This document shows, one piece after another, positions 33,404 to 45,227 of a stretch of 64,000 nucleotides of DNA (position 1 is its first letter; every line of letters starts with the position of its first letter). The translations under genes were made by a program, and so were the position numbers. Source of the DNA: Tuctoria greenei (Eukaryota > Streptophyta > Magnoliopsida > Poales > Poaceae); the NCBI GenBank assembly GCA_036927565.1, contig JAYESD010000001.1:137381415-137445414 (forward strand), written 5' to 3'. The notes beneath the pieces are model-generated. The model made no database searches. It saw nothing but the letters and a program-made list of their open reading frames with translations, and was not told the DNA's origin.

Positions 33404-33862
33404 TTATTCCTTGGCTAAGGTAATATTGACCATTAGCTACAAGAATGATGTGCACTCAACATGGTTGAGTGTGTTCCGTCATTCTTTGGCTAAGATGTAT
33501 CATACCTTCTTGCCATAAAGGAATAATTTGTACCTCTCATGCATTGGGTGTGATCCGTCATTTCTTGGTTAAGGTAATTACAACCTTTAGCCGCAAAGGA
33601 GTGACTTGTACCCAATATGTGTTGAGTATGATACATTATTCCTTGGCTAAGGTACAACATACCTATAACCAAAAATGGATGGCGTGCACTCAACATGGAT
33701 TGAGTGTGATCCATTGTTCATTGGCTAAGATATAAAATACCTTCTAGCAATATAGGAACAACTCGCACCCAATATACATTGGATGTGATCTTGTCATTTC
33801 TTAGTTAATGTGCATCATACCTTTTAGCCACTAAATAATAACTTGCACCCAATGATGGTGGC
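33404..33862. repeat. 79-bp minisatellite, array A (six units)
   Basis: Unit starts (YATTCCTTGGCTAAGGT-like) are at about 33404, 33480, 33559, 33637, 33715 and 33795. Each unit has one dyad between CCTTGGCTAAGGT and ACCTTTAGCCACAAAGG, and a second dyad of the CACTCAACATGGTTGAGTG type. The spacing pattern matches array B copy by copy. 79 is not a multiple of three, so no repeated peptide is encoded. Confidence 0.9.
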
Positions 33863-36379
33863 AATTCCCTTGAGCTTGAATGAGTGCTTAGAATGGTTGA
33901 GAGCATAATACTCTCACATATTTGTAGCAGCACATTGGTTGCTCATGGAGGGTTTCCATATCAAATCTCCAGCCTCGTATAGTTATGATTGACCTTCGGG
34001 CTTAATTTTTGATAGGTGTCAACCATCCTAGTTTACTCCTTGGCCAAGAGATGTTGAAATGGAATCCTCTAGGGATTTCAACAATCGGCTCCTTGAATGC
34101 CTACATAATAATTTTACTCCTGCAACTTCCTCTCTTTGATAGAGAGGGATGATTAGCTCCTGATACTTGTACAAATGAATTTTCGGGTTAGGTAACCGAA
34201 TCTTCATTTGTACGCACAGGGAAGAACAAAATCAAAGATGCATTGGGTCCAATTTTAAGTGTATCCGTGAACAATGTATGATTCACAGATAAGAGTGTGG
34301 CTTTATGGATAAATCAATTTTCACATTTTCTAAAGCACTTACTCATATCAATCCAAGTGATACACCATATAGATCCCTTCATCTTGTTAAATTTCTAACC
34401 ATCATAGTTTTTTACACGAGCAAATGTTATCATTTGGATCATGGCAAACAATATTCTCAATTTTATCCTCCTGAACATTTTTTATTTCTTGCCTAGGTAT
34501 TTGAAATTTAGTGATCCACGCATGAATGAGTTTCAAATCAAAATTATGGACATAACTATTCCTAGGTTGCTACATACCAATTCAACCATTAAGTAATTCC
34601 ATAAGCATTACCTAGGCAAAAAATGTCTAAGTCAATTTTAGCAATTCTTATGAAATTTTAGGTATTTGTTTAAATTTATTCCTAAGTAAGGTGACATTCC
34701 TTTTTGAAGAATAAAAAGGGGCAATGCTAACATTTACTCTCTTGAGGATGTATAAGAATTGAATGATGAGAAGGTGTAAACCTTCCTTACAAATGTAAGC
34801 AAAAATCATTCAATCCTTATGTAATTCCAATGATGGAAAATTTTAAACTTGTACCTCAATTGAAGAGCAGTCCGGGTTGAAGGTCATTGTGTGAGAAACT
34901 CACGACCATGAATTTTGGTGTAGGCTTCATGTTCAATGTATTCTGCCAAGTTGGGGTTGGAGTTGAATGAATTTCATGTTGCTCCTCCATTGAGCCACCA
35001 TCTTGAGCATTCTGCCACCATGAACTCAAAATAAGACTAATGGAGGGATATGCGTTTGATGAGTCCTTCCAACCTCTTTACAATTTTTTTCCTAGCTGCA
35101 CTAAAATCAAGGACAAACAAAACAACTCGGAGACGGGTTACCTTAGCTCAAAAGCATGTTGTACGTTTTGTCAAATTATTTGTCCAACTTGAAATAACTT
35201 GCAAATGCATTGAACATTAAGGGAAATATTTTTTATTTGAATCAGGAAGATGAATTCAAGTGGTTACGCCCAAGGTTCATATCCAAATAAATGTATTTCC
35301 TAATTCAATATTTCATTTTTATGATGGTTGGAAATTTTACTTTCCAACATGCAAGTGTGAAAATTCAAACATGATAAATGCAAATGCAAATATTGATGGG
35401 AATTAGAAATATGCAATTCGGAAATCAAATATAAGATAACTATCAATTAACCTATTGGCAAGGACTCATCGAATTTTTGAAGTCCGATGAGTGGGACTTA
35501 CCTCCGTTTTGTTTGGTGCGATGATTTGTTATTCAATCCCGGGGTTGAAGATGTGGACAAGTTCTCTTGATCGAAATGCCAAGTCTCATTTGGCATGTGG
35601 ACCACATGATGGCCCTAGCCTCTCCATTATCTTGATGATAACTTATTGATGTAGTGATGGTTGTTCCCTCCTGAAGACATTCTCCCATAAGCATGGTGAG
35701 GCTTGTCCTTCTTTAGGTGTGTTACTTCAACCTTCTTGATATTCCTTTGAGTTAACCCACATGTTGATCATGGATCAAAGACTTCCTTTGGCATGATGAC
35801 ATGTGGACTCCACAATCTAACAAGAAACGATTCATCCACAATGTCACTTGCCTTAGGTTGTACGGGCTTGGTCGAAGGGTAGGAATCCCAACAAGTGATT
35901 ATGGGGCATCTTGGATCTTGAATGCTTTAAGTTTCTTGTCCTTGGCCAAGAGATTCATGTAAATGTTGTATTGATTTCTTGCTTGTCCATGGGCAATATA
36001 CTTCAAGGGAGGCTAGTTGAACCTAAATCCCTTGAAATCCCCATAGCCTCCTTGATTACAAGAGTGATGTTGATTCCACCCTTGACCTCCTTGTTGGTGA
36101 TAGCCATTGGAGTTGTGTTTGAAAGGAAGAATACTCATGGGTCTTAAGGAAATGATTCCCCAAGTGGCCCATGTTGACATGGATTTTCACAAATCATGTG
36201 AATATCCATGGCTTCGATCAGCTATTCAACTCTTTGGTCTTAGCAAAATAATTCCCATGTGTCCCATGTTAACATGGATTTTCACAAATAATGTGAATAT
36301 TATTGACTTGGATCATCCCAATCAAGTCTCCATTGGCTTCATCTTCATGATACTTCAATGGGAGGTGTAGTTCTGTAAC

Positions 36380-36700
36380 TAGCATGTCCACCTTGTTAAG
36401 TGGTGTGCATGCCAAGCTAAGGAAACTAGAGCATTCTTCAATCCACCCTTTGAGTGGAGACCATATTCTCATCCATGATGAATGAGAATAGGACTCCTAC
36501 AGCTCCAACACGAATGTGGCCATGGGTTGGTTAAGCCAACCCATGCCATGAGTGTTGTATTAAGGGCCAATAATCCATCCCATGGTGGAGGCAAACCAAG
36601 AAGAACTCTTGGCGCCTCCCCCAAGCTTGGGGATGGATGACTTTGTCTCCTACTGGAAGCTGAAATTCTTTCACGAAAGGAAATTGTGTTGCCTAGCGGA
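36380..36700 (-). pseudogene. gag remnant of unit A
   Basis: It is homologous to 42850-43170 in unit B and, weakly, to the Athila-like gag of unit C. Many stops and frameshifts are present. The word GTCCTATTCTCATTCATCATG (minus strand) aligns with the GGVLFSFIM part of B. Confidence 0.6.
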
Positions 36701-36832
36701 CAGTTGTTGAGGTATGTCTTGAATCATCTTGCAGTTGAACACTGGCGTCCTTGTTGGCCATCCCATAAAATGGTTGAGCCAAAACTTCTCCGTTTTCACA
36801 ATAAAGGAGAAAACAAACAAGGGTAATCCTAT

Positions 36833-36893
36833 CTATATGGATCCCTTCATCTTGTAAAATTTCTAACCATCATAGCTTTTTACAAGTGCAAAT
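36833..36893. repeat. Duplicated filler replacing the unit A primer site
   Basis: About 60 bp from CTATATGGATCCCTTC to GTGCAAAT closely copies 34364-34425 (ATATAGATCCCTTCATCTTG onward), part of the same internal region. It sits where unit B has 43321-43400 with the TGGCGCCA primer site. The sequence after it (ATCAGAAATGCT) returns to the normal LTR flank. Confidence 0.75.
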
Positions 36894-36905
36894 ATCAGAA
36901 ATGCT

Positions 36906-38405
36906 TGTTGATGTTTCTTACGTCACAGATAAAAATCCGCAAGGGCACAAAAACTGTCATGTAGCATTTCACCCAAGAGTATTCCCAAGGGTATCGTATT
37001 TATCCCAAAGGAAGGCAATGGAGTAAAGTAGGCACTACTCTTATGATCAAGCTATGGGATACTAATCAATTATCAAGACAGGGGTAAGTTGATAATATGG
37101 GTAGTGTGATACACACCTAAGAAATCTATTCTTAAGGGTAAATGGGTCCTAATAGAGATTAGACTAAGAGTTGAGGAGTGCTCCTACAATGCTTCTAGTA
37201 TACATATACATAGCATAGGTTAGATACTCATGAGCTTGTCAATGGTAAATCCTTATGCTAAGTTGTTCAACACATTGGGCACGGGCTTACCCTGGCAATA
37301 CTAGGGCGACTCCCGCCAAGAGCCTTTGGCATAGCCAAAAATGGAGGATTACAAAGGACAAATAGGGTTGTCACCACCTACTGCCTACTTCTTCAATCCG
37401 TGGGTCTACGAGACATCTAACGCTACTTAACTACCCTAGCACCATGCTACCATATTAAGTAAATACCTTAGGATCCATGGCACAAGCCATCTGAAGGCAG
37501 TAACTAACCTAAACATTGTTGAACCAATGTTGAGACATATCATAAGTTATTCATATTAACATGATCATATAAAAATACTTAGACTATAGTGGGGGTTTGT
37601 AGTATTTATGATGATAGTATAATGATATTAAGGCATGATCATAAAGACTATTCCTACCACATACATGGAATCAACAATCAAACAAGAAACGCTTCATCCA
37701 AGTATATGAATAAAAGAAGACTAAAGATAATATCTTTATTACGCACGAAGTCACAAATACAAAGAAAGATACATGAGCCATACCTTTCCCAATTTCGACT
37801 AGGACTAGAGGCTCCTCTCTACAGCCTAACCTCCACTAAGGAACTAGGAGAACTATTGTATACAATAGAACGATGCTCATGTGGTGTGTGTTAAAGTGAG
37901 GGGTGAGGGGTCCTATTTATAGCTGGAGAAGGGTCGATTCCCGCCACCAAAAGCGCGTGAATCAGTCTTCACTGTGTTTAGGGCACCACAGGGAGTCGAC
38001 ACGTGGAAGCTGACCGAGTTTGGCACCAGGACAGCATCGACCGACACACCTACTTGGCTGAACAAAAAGTTGGACCAATTCCAGTGTGCTTCCTCAGGGT
38101 GACATCTAAGTGGGTCCCATTGACTGATATGGGTGATACACCATTGGATGGCCTCGGATACTTCTGTTTGTGTGCCATTTGATCCATGTGATGCCACACG
38201 TCGGCGCTTGATCGGCTCGAAAGATATTTTTAGGATCCATCACCTTGTTTGACCTCAATTCTATATAAAATACCTGCATGCACTATTTTCTCCAAATACA
38301 AGTGGAACTAGATTTTTTCTAACTATGATATGTGTAAGAAATACTCATTCTTCAAGTAATTGAGTTATATTGATAGTTGAAATTGGTATATAACGACCGT
38401 CAACA
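36906..38405 (-). repeat. Athila-like LTR L4 (5' LTR of A, 3' LTR of B)
   Basis: 1,500 bp. The plus strand begins TGTTGATGTTTCTTACGTCA and ends CCGTCAACA, i.e. TGTTGAC to GTCAACA on the element strand. The complement of a CTATAAATAGGA TATA motif is at 37911-37924. It is followed at 38406 by AACTCCCCCATGCTTACC, the complement of a polypurine tract. Confidence 0.92.
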
Positions 38406-39720
38406 AACTCCCCCATGCTTACCCTTTGTTCGTACCGAAGCAAAGATAAAGACTTAGGTTGTTGATCAGGAGTTGCTACAATGTCATATTTTGCAATAGT
38501 AGCAAGTGCACAACAAACTAATTTACCTTGCATTGAATAAATTGGCTATGGTACCTCACCCTTTTTCTTAGTTTTCATGGGGCTTATGCCTCATCTTTTT
38601 CTTGGGTGGTTGAAGGACAAAACAACAAAATGAGCATGAATCACCTAATGTATGACTTCCACTCAAATTTCAGGAGAATTCAAATGGTGTTTGGATTTAT
38701 GTTCCTCAAATTATGCACTCTATCACTCCTATGTGGGAAACGGTATTTGTATCCTCGCCAAGGCAATGCCTTTCTTGTCCTACATCTAAATAAGGCTTGT
38801 ATGTGGAGTTTGGTAGGGATCAAGAGTAGACATATTTGCAACACATATATTGCTAAGTCAAAAGAGTAAGGCTTAGGAGAAAACAAATCATACTTTTGAT
38901 CAATATTTGTGCAAGTGTGATGGAAGATTTGTGGAGTGGGAATATGAAGATGGCTCCTTTTTATGCACTCTCTTTTTGTGAGGATGAAACATGGATACTT
39001 ATTCTCTCTTTTTTTTCTCACACTCTCGACATGAGCATGCATTTTCTTTTTCTTGTAGCCATGTCTTCTACTCCTCTTTTCAAATAATTTTGAGAGGGTA
39101 TTATGCATGAAAATCATGGAGTATCTTTTTGGTGGTGGAATTGTACGATACAATTTTTCTAACTTCTAGTGTAGAAGTCTAGCATGTGTCCATGTAATCT
39201 TGATCTTAAAAGCATAAAAAGATTCTCACATAGGTCTATACTTGTTTGACCAAGCTCAATGTGAAGGCAAATAGCATATGCATACGGTTTATCTAATTCA
39301 AATTATCATATGACTTTGGTAGGAATTTCTATCACATGAGGAACTCCCATTTTAAATTTTCTCTGCGAAATCAAGTTTCATTTACAACTAGGATATTAGC
39401 AGCCCTTACCACTATATCATATCCCACAACAACCTAGAACTGGACTTAGCTTTTGCTACCCACAATTTCCAAGTTTCAGGCAAGAATACTCTAGGCCAAT
39501 AATCCTTATACTTGGAGAATACTAAGTTGTATGCAAGGGACTAGTGACAATAAACAGAGCAACTATTCATCATTTCAACTTATGCAAAGCAAAAATATTC
39601 TTAGCGCACATCCTTTTTTTATTAGCCTAACCTATACTACGTTATTTTTTTAAGATGCAAATGTGGTGGAAAGAAAGAAATAAAATAAAGGAATGCAAAT
39701 GGGGTGAGATACAAGTTACC

Positions 39721-41650
39721 TCACGTGGGGGTCCTCCCCCAAGCTTGTTCTTGGTCAAGGTACGTGATAGGGGTTGAAACCCTAATGACGGATGCAGGCC
39801 ATGAGGTTTGCCTAACCTTGTTGCAGCATGGCTTCGGCATTGGAGGGTTGAGTGTCGATGTTGGGTTGCCTTCCACGGGTTCTGTGAGTGTGGTCGATGA
39901 GGGTGTTGTCGATGTTGCTCGTCCGCACCTCAAGGTTTCCATCGGTTGGATGCACCTTGTTATTCCTTGGCAAAGGTAATGATAACCCTTGAATACAAAG
40001 GAATGACGTGCACTCAAAATGCCTTGAGTGTGTTCCGTCATTTTTTGGCTAAGGTGTATCATATATTCTTCCCATAAAGAAATAACTTGTACCTTTCATG
40101 CATTGGGTGTGATCTTTCATTCCTTGGCTAAGGTAATGATAATCTTTAGCCACAAAGGAGTGACTTGTACCCAACATGTGTTGAGTATGATCCGTTATTC
40201 CTTTGCTAAGGTACAACATACCTATAACCACAAAGGGATGACATGCACTCAACATGGGTTGAGTGTGATCCATTGTTCCTTGGCTAAGGTATAAAATACC
40301 TTCTAGCCACATAGTAACAACTTGCACCCAATATACATTGGACGGGATCTTGTCATTCCTTGATTAAGGTGCAACATGCCTTTTAGACACAAAGGAATAA
40401 CTTACACCCAATGATGGTGGCAATTCCCTTGAGCTTGAATGAGTGCTAAGAATAGTTGAGAGTATAATGCTCTCACATATTCGTAGCAGCATATTGGTTT
40501 CTCATGGAGGGTTTCCATGTCAAATCTTTGGCCTCTTATAATTATGGTTGACCTTCGGGCTTAATTTCCAATAGGTAGCAACCATCCTAATTTACTCCTT
40601 GGCCAAGAGATGTTGAAATGGAATCCTCTTAGGGTTTCCAACAATCCGATCTTTGAATGCCTGTATAGTAATATCACTCCTGCAAACTTCCCCTCTATGA
40701 TAGAAAGGGATGGTTAGCTCCCGATACTTGTACAAATGAATTTTTAAGTTAGGTAACCGAATTTTCATTTGTACGTATGGTGAAGATAAAAATCAAAGAT
40801 GCATTGGTAGAAATTCAAGTGTATCCATGAAAAATGTATTATTCAATGATAAGAGTGGGGCTTTACGGATAATACAATTTGCACATTTTCTAAAGCTCCT
40901 ACTCATAACAATGAAAGTGATATAAATACACTATATGGATCCCTGCACCTTGTAAATTTTCTAACAATCATAAATGTTTTTACACAAGAGCACTTGTTAT
41001 CATTTGGATCATGGAAAACAAGATTTTCAATTTTACCCCCCTGAAAAATTTTTATTTCTTGCCTAGGAATATGAAATTTAGTGATCCATGCATGAATGAG
41101 TTTCAAATAAAAATTATGGACATCTCTATTCCTAGGTTGCTACATAACAATTCAACCATTGAGTAATTCTATAATTATTACCTATGTAGAAAATGTCTAA
41201 GTCAATTTTAGCAATGCCTATGAAATTCTTGGTACTTGTTTAAATTTATTCCTATGTCAGGTGACATTCCTTTTTTGAAGAATCAAAAATAGCAATGCCA
41301 CCACTTACTCTCGTGAGGATGCATAAGAATTGAATGACGAGAAGGTTTAAACCTTCCTAACCAACGTAAGAAAAAATCATTCAATCCTAATGTAATTCCA
41401 ACGGTGGAGAATTTTAAACTTTTACCTCAATTGAAGAGCAGTCCGGGTTGAAGGTCGTTGTGTGAGAAACTCACAGCCATGGATTTTGGTGTAGCCTTCT
41501 CAATGTCTTCTACCAAGTTGGGGTTGGAGTTGAATGAGCTTCATCACGCTCCTCCATTGAGCCACCATCTTGAGCATTCCTCCACCATGAACTCAAAATG
41601 AGATTGATGGAGGGATATGCGCTTGGTGAGACCTTCCAAGCTCTTTACAA
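39721..41650 (-). pseudogene. Degenerate 3' ORF of unit B
   Basis: The ends of this stretch align with the 3' ORF of units C and D: the left end with 55620-55870, the motif GAATTGAATGACGAGAAGG near 41328 with 63571-63590 of D, and the AACAAACAAAAAACTCAAAA flank near 41680 with 56440 of C. Internal frames are destroyed and the minisatellite interrupts it. In related Athila elements this position holds an ORF of unknown function in the place of env. Confidence 0.5.
39961..40432. repeat. 79-bp minisatellite, array B (six units)
   Basis: Unit starts are at about 39961, 40039, 40118, 40196, 40274 and 40354. Clear examples of the inner dyad are CACTCAACATGGGTTGAGTG and CACTCAAAATGCCTTGAGTG; the outer dyad pairs CCTTGGCTAAGG with CCTTTAGCCACAAAGG. 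The array is unit-by-unit orthologous to that in A. Confidence 0.92.
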
Positions 41651-42849
41651 ATTTTGTCTTGGCTGCACTAAAATAAAAAACAAACAAAAAACTCAAAAAC
41701 GGGTTACGTTAGCTCAAAAGCATGTTGTACCCTTTGTCAAATTGTTTTTACAAACTTGAAACAACTTGCAAATGCATTAAATATTAAGGGAAATATTTTT
41801 TGTTTGAAATAGGAAGATGAATTCAAGTGGTTACGCCCAAGGTTCATATCAAAATAAATTTATTTCCTAATTCAAAATTTTATTTTTATATTGGTTGGAA
41901 ATTTTACTTTCCAACATGCAAGTGTGGAAATTCAAATACGATAAATGCAAATGCAAAGATTGATGGGAAATTAGAATATGCAATTGACAAAGCAAATATG
42001 AGATAACTACCAATTCACCTATTTGCAAGGACTCATCGAATTTTTGAAGTCCGATGAGTGAGACTTACCTCCATCTTGTTTAGTGCAACGATTTCTTGTC
42101 CAATCTAGAAGTTGAATATGTGGAAAACTTCTCTTGATCAACATGCCAAATCTCTTTTGGCATGTTAGTGTGACATGTTGACCACATGATGGCTCTAGCC
42201 TCTCCGTCATCGTGATGAAGACTTGTTAATGTAGTGATGGCTTTTCCCTCTTGAAGATATTCTCTCATGAGCATGGTGAGGCTTGTCCTTCTTTAGGGGT
42301 GTTACTTCGACCTTCTTCATGTTCCTTTGAGTTAACCCATACTTTGATCATAGATCAAAGACTTCCTTGGGTATGATGACATGTGGACACCACAATCAAA
42401 CAAGAAACGCTTCGTCCACAATGTCATTTGCCTTAGGTTGCACGGGCTTGGTCGAAGGGTAGGAATCCCAACAAGTGATTGTGGGATATATTGGATCTTT
42501 AATGCTCTTTTAAGTTTCTTGTCCTTGGCCAAAAGCTTCATGTAAATTTGTCTTGATTTCTTGCTTGGCCATGGACAAGATACTTCGAGGTAGCCTAATT
42601 GAACTTAGATCCCTTGAGATCCCAATAGCCTCCTTGATTACAAGGGTGATGTTGATTCCACCCTTGACCTCCTTATGGGTGAGAGCCATTGGAGTTGCCA
42701 TTTGAAAAGAAGAATCCTCATGGTCTTAGGGAAATGATTGCCCATGTGGCCCGTGTAGACATGGATTTTCACAAATCATGTGAATATCCATGACTTGGAT
42801 AATTCCAAACACTTCTTTATTAGCTTGATCTTCATGACACTTCAATGGG

Positions 42850-43170
42850 AGGTGTAGTTTCTTAACTAGCATATTCACCTTGCTAGGTGGTGTGCATGCC
42901 AAGCTAAGAGAACTAGAGCATTCTTCAGTCCACCCCTTGTGTGGAGACCATATTCTCATCCATGATGAATGAGAATAAGACTCCTCCAGCTCTAGCACAA
43001 ACGTGGTCATGGATTAGTGTAGCCAAACCATGCCATGAGTGTTGGATGAAGGGCCAACAATCCATCCAACGGTGGAGGCAAACTAAGAAGAACTCTTGGA
43101 GCCTCCACCAAGCATGGGAATGGATGACTTTGGCTTCTACTGGAAGCTGAAACTCTTCCGCGAAAGGCAA
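42850..43170 (-). pseudogene. gag remnant of unit B
   Basis: On the minus strand the text HAWWRLQEFFLVCLHRWMDC and WPFIQHSWHGLATLIHDHVC, then GGVLFSFIMDENMVS, aligns with the conserved Athila-like gag core seen in unit C (EYILARPHHAMDD, QNFYNGLISFACDHVDAAAG, GAFFSLTV). The open frame 43170-42925 ends at TAG. Further stops follow toward 42700. Confidence 0.7.
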
Positions 43171-43382
43171 TGGTGTTGCCTAGCGAATATTTGTTGAGGT
43201 ACGCCATGAATCATCTTGCAGTTGAGCACTTGCATCCTCGTTGGCCATCCCATGAAATGTGTTGGCCCACACTACCCTGTTTTCAAACAAAAGGAGAAAA
43301 CAAATAAGGGTAACCCTTTCTAATAACTATTAGTACTTATAGCTTAATCACAAGTGATAGCTATCCTTCACTTCCTTTGCCT

Positions 43383-43400
43383 TCCCTGGCAATGGCGCCA
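43383..43400 (-). other. Unit B primer binding site
   Basis: The minus strand reads TGGCGCCATTGCCAGGGA, close to the tRNA-Asp 3' complement used by Athila/Tekay-type elements. Copia-2 begins at the very next base. Confidence 0.85.
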
Positions 43401-45132
43401 TATGAGACCTATGTGTGCTTAATACATTGGATTTGATGAGAAAAGTTTTGAATACTGCCAAAACACCCTTTTCATCAAGGTCTGACTCTAGGTCCGAGCC
43501 CCTGCAATGTCCGATGATAGGTCCGACATGTTTTGGGTAGATCTTGCAAGGTTCGATGTAAGGTCCGATTTGATTTGGATAGGTCTGACTTCTTTGTCTA
43601 GGTCCGACTAGTTTTGGACAGTTCCGGCGCTAGGTCCAACTAGCTTTGATAAGCTCCGGCGCTAGGTCCAACTAGCTTTGGTAAAGCTCTAGCGCTAGGT
43701 CCTGCTAGTTTTGATAAGGTCAGGTTACTTTTGGTAAGGTCTGATGCTAGATTGCAATGGTTCTGCTTTTAACTTGTAATGTTTTGAACTTGCTTATTAG
43801 CTTATGGAAAGATAGCTTAGTATTCTTTTACTAAATTGTTGGTGTGTTTTGGTATTATGATTGATATCATTTTGCTATGGTTTGCAATATGCTTATGTTA
43901 GGTGCTCACGTAAGGTGTTTTAGTTTCGGAACTAACGTGAGTCAAGTCGAGGACTTGTGATCGGATGTATTGGTTGTTTATTCATGTGCAGGTGTTGCTT
44001 CAGTTCAAGACATGGCTGGTGAAGGGATCCATTGAACTAGTCTTAGGGATAAGATGAGGTTCAACAACCAAGTTCGGGAGGAATTGTGGTTGAGTTGATC
44101 GGGAGGTCGCGTAACATGTTTGGATCAAGAACAGTGCATATGAAGGTATCGTGGACATCGTTGGAAGATGTTTGCACGTGTGCAAGGAGTGCATGGACGT
44201 GGCTACGTGGTTCCAAGGCGTGATGAAGAGATGTGGACGTAAAAAATTGGTCGGAAAGGTCCAACCGACTAGGTTGAGGACTCAGGTTGCGGCTGAGTCG
44301 TGTTTGACTCAAATATTGAATGTTTTGAATTGGTTATGATAGGATTTCATGTAGGTCACGAATTTGAGTTGTTTTAGGAATGTGGGATACATTCCTAAGG
44401 TGTTTGGAAGTCTTAAGATTGCTTCTATCTGCGTATAGAAGAGTCTTGAGCAGTTATGGAAAGTTTCGATTCATGAATTGAGTAGGATTAGAGTCCTAGT
44501 TAAGTTTGAGTTGGCCTAAGGGTTGGTACTATAAGCAAGGGAGGCCATATCTCGTGGTACATGACTTTGGGGCTGTTCCTTTTGTGGTTCGATCAATAAA
44601 ATTCGTAGTTTGAAGGAACTTTTGTGCCTTGTTCGTCCGACTTGTTTTCAGACAAGTTTTTCTCGTCGAGTTTCTGCACAGCGCTACCTTGCTTCAGTGG
44701 TTTTATCATAACTCTTGTTTTACAGATCCATTTGACGTGAATATCTTTGGGTTGTCTTGAAAACTTGATTATCTATCATCTGTGAAAATTTCACGGTCAT
44801 TAGGCTTGTGGTTTCTGATCTACACGAGTTTCTTTGCAGTGTTTCTGAACTGTTTTTCTTGGGTAGGATAGATTGACCTTTGTTCGATCTTTCGATCGTA
44901 ACTTGAGTTTCTCTCGACGGATATTCATGATTCTTGTCGTGACGTCTTCGTGACTTGATTCTCTACAATCTATACTAGTTTTGTCACTTTTGAACACAAT
45001 TTAGATTAGTCACACACATGGTTTCTTTAACAGATCAGTTTTCTGCTGAGGGGTGTTTTCGTTGTTTCCGCTGAAAAGTTTTAATCTACAATTCCCCCTC
45101 TGGTAGCTTTACACATGCTATTCTATCCTAAA
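43401..45132 (+). repeat. Copia-2 5' LTR
   Basis: 1,732 bp starting TATGAGACCTATGTGTGC (the 3' LTR starts TGTGAGACC, so the canonical TG has become TA) and ending TATCCTAAA. It contains many GGTCCGACTAGTTTTGG-type short repeats near 43500-43740. Confidence 0.88.
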
Positions 45133-45134
45133 AT

Positions 45135-45146
45135 TGGTATCAGAGC
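45135..45146 (+). other. Copia-2 primer binding site
   Basis: TGGTATCAGAGC lies two bases after the LTR end, matching the initiator-Met tRNA 3' complement. Confidence 0.93.
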
Positions 45147-45227
45147 CATGGTGCTCTAATCTTTGTGATTTTCACATGTTTTTGACAAATCATCATGTAG
45201 AAATACTCCGCAAAACCTTGTGTTTTA

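Larger units (their letters stand above)
33404..36905 (-). mobile_element. Athila-like internal A, right segment
   Basis: Collinear with 39961-43330 of unit B. It starts with the 79-bp minisatellite, continues through a degenerate 3' ORF (to about 35090), a spacer, and a gag remnant at about 36380-36700. Removing copia-1 and the gypsy element, internal A totals about 5.06 kb against 5.00 kb for B. No RT or integrase text was found. The primer site next to L4 has been replaced (see 36833-36893). Confidence 0.85.
38406..43400 (-). mobile_element. Athila-like internal B
   Basis: The order on the minus strand, right to left, is primer site (43383-43400), degenerate gag, spacer, degenerate 3' ORF (about 41650-39721), minisatellite, 3' noncoding region and polypurine tract beside L4. 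It has no protease, RT or integrase, so it is a non-autonomous derivative about 5.0 kb long. Confidence 0.85.

Noticed and set aside
33469..33735. ORFs across the 79-bp minisatellite on both strands
   Set aside because: A 79-bp unit shifts frame every copy, so no repeated peptide exists.
37913..38197. Open frames inside the Athila-like LTRs (also 60620-61072)
   Set aside because: They are not conserved in reading frame between LTR copies and lie in LTR promoter sequence.
45135..45146. TGGTATCAGAGC as part of a tRNA gene
   Set aside because: It is the retroelement primer site beside an LTR; there is no cloverleaf around it.
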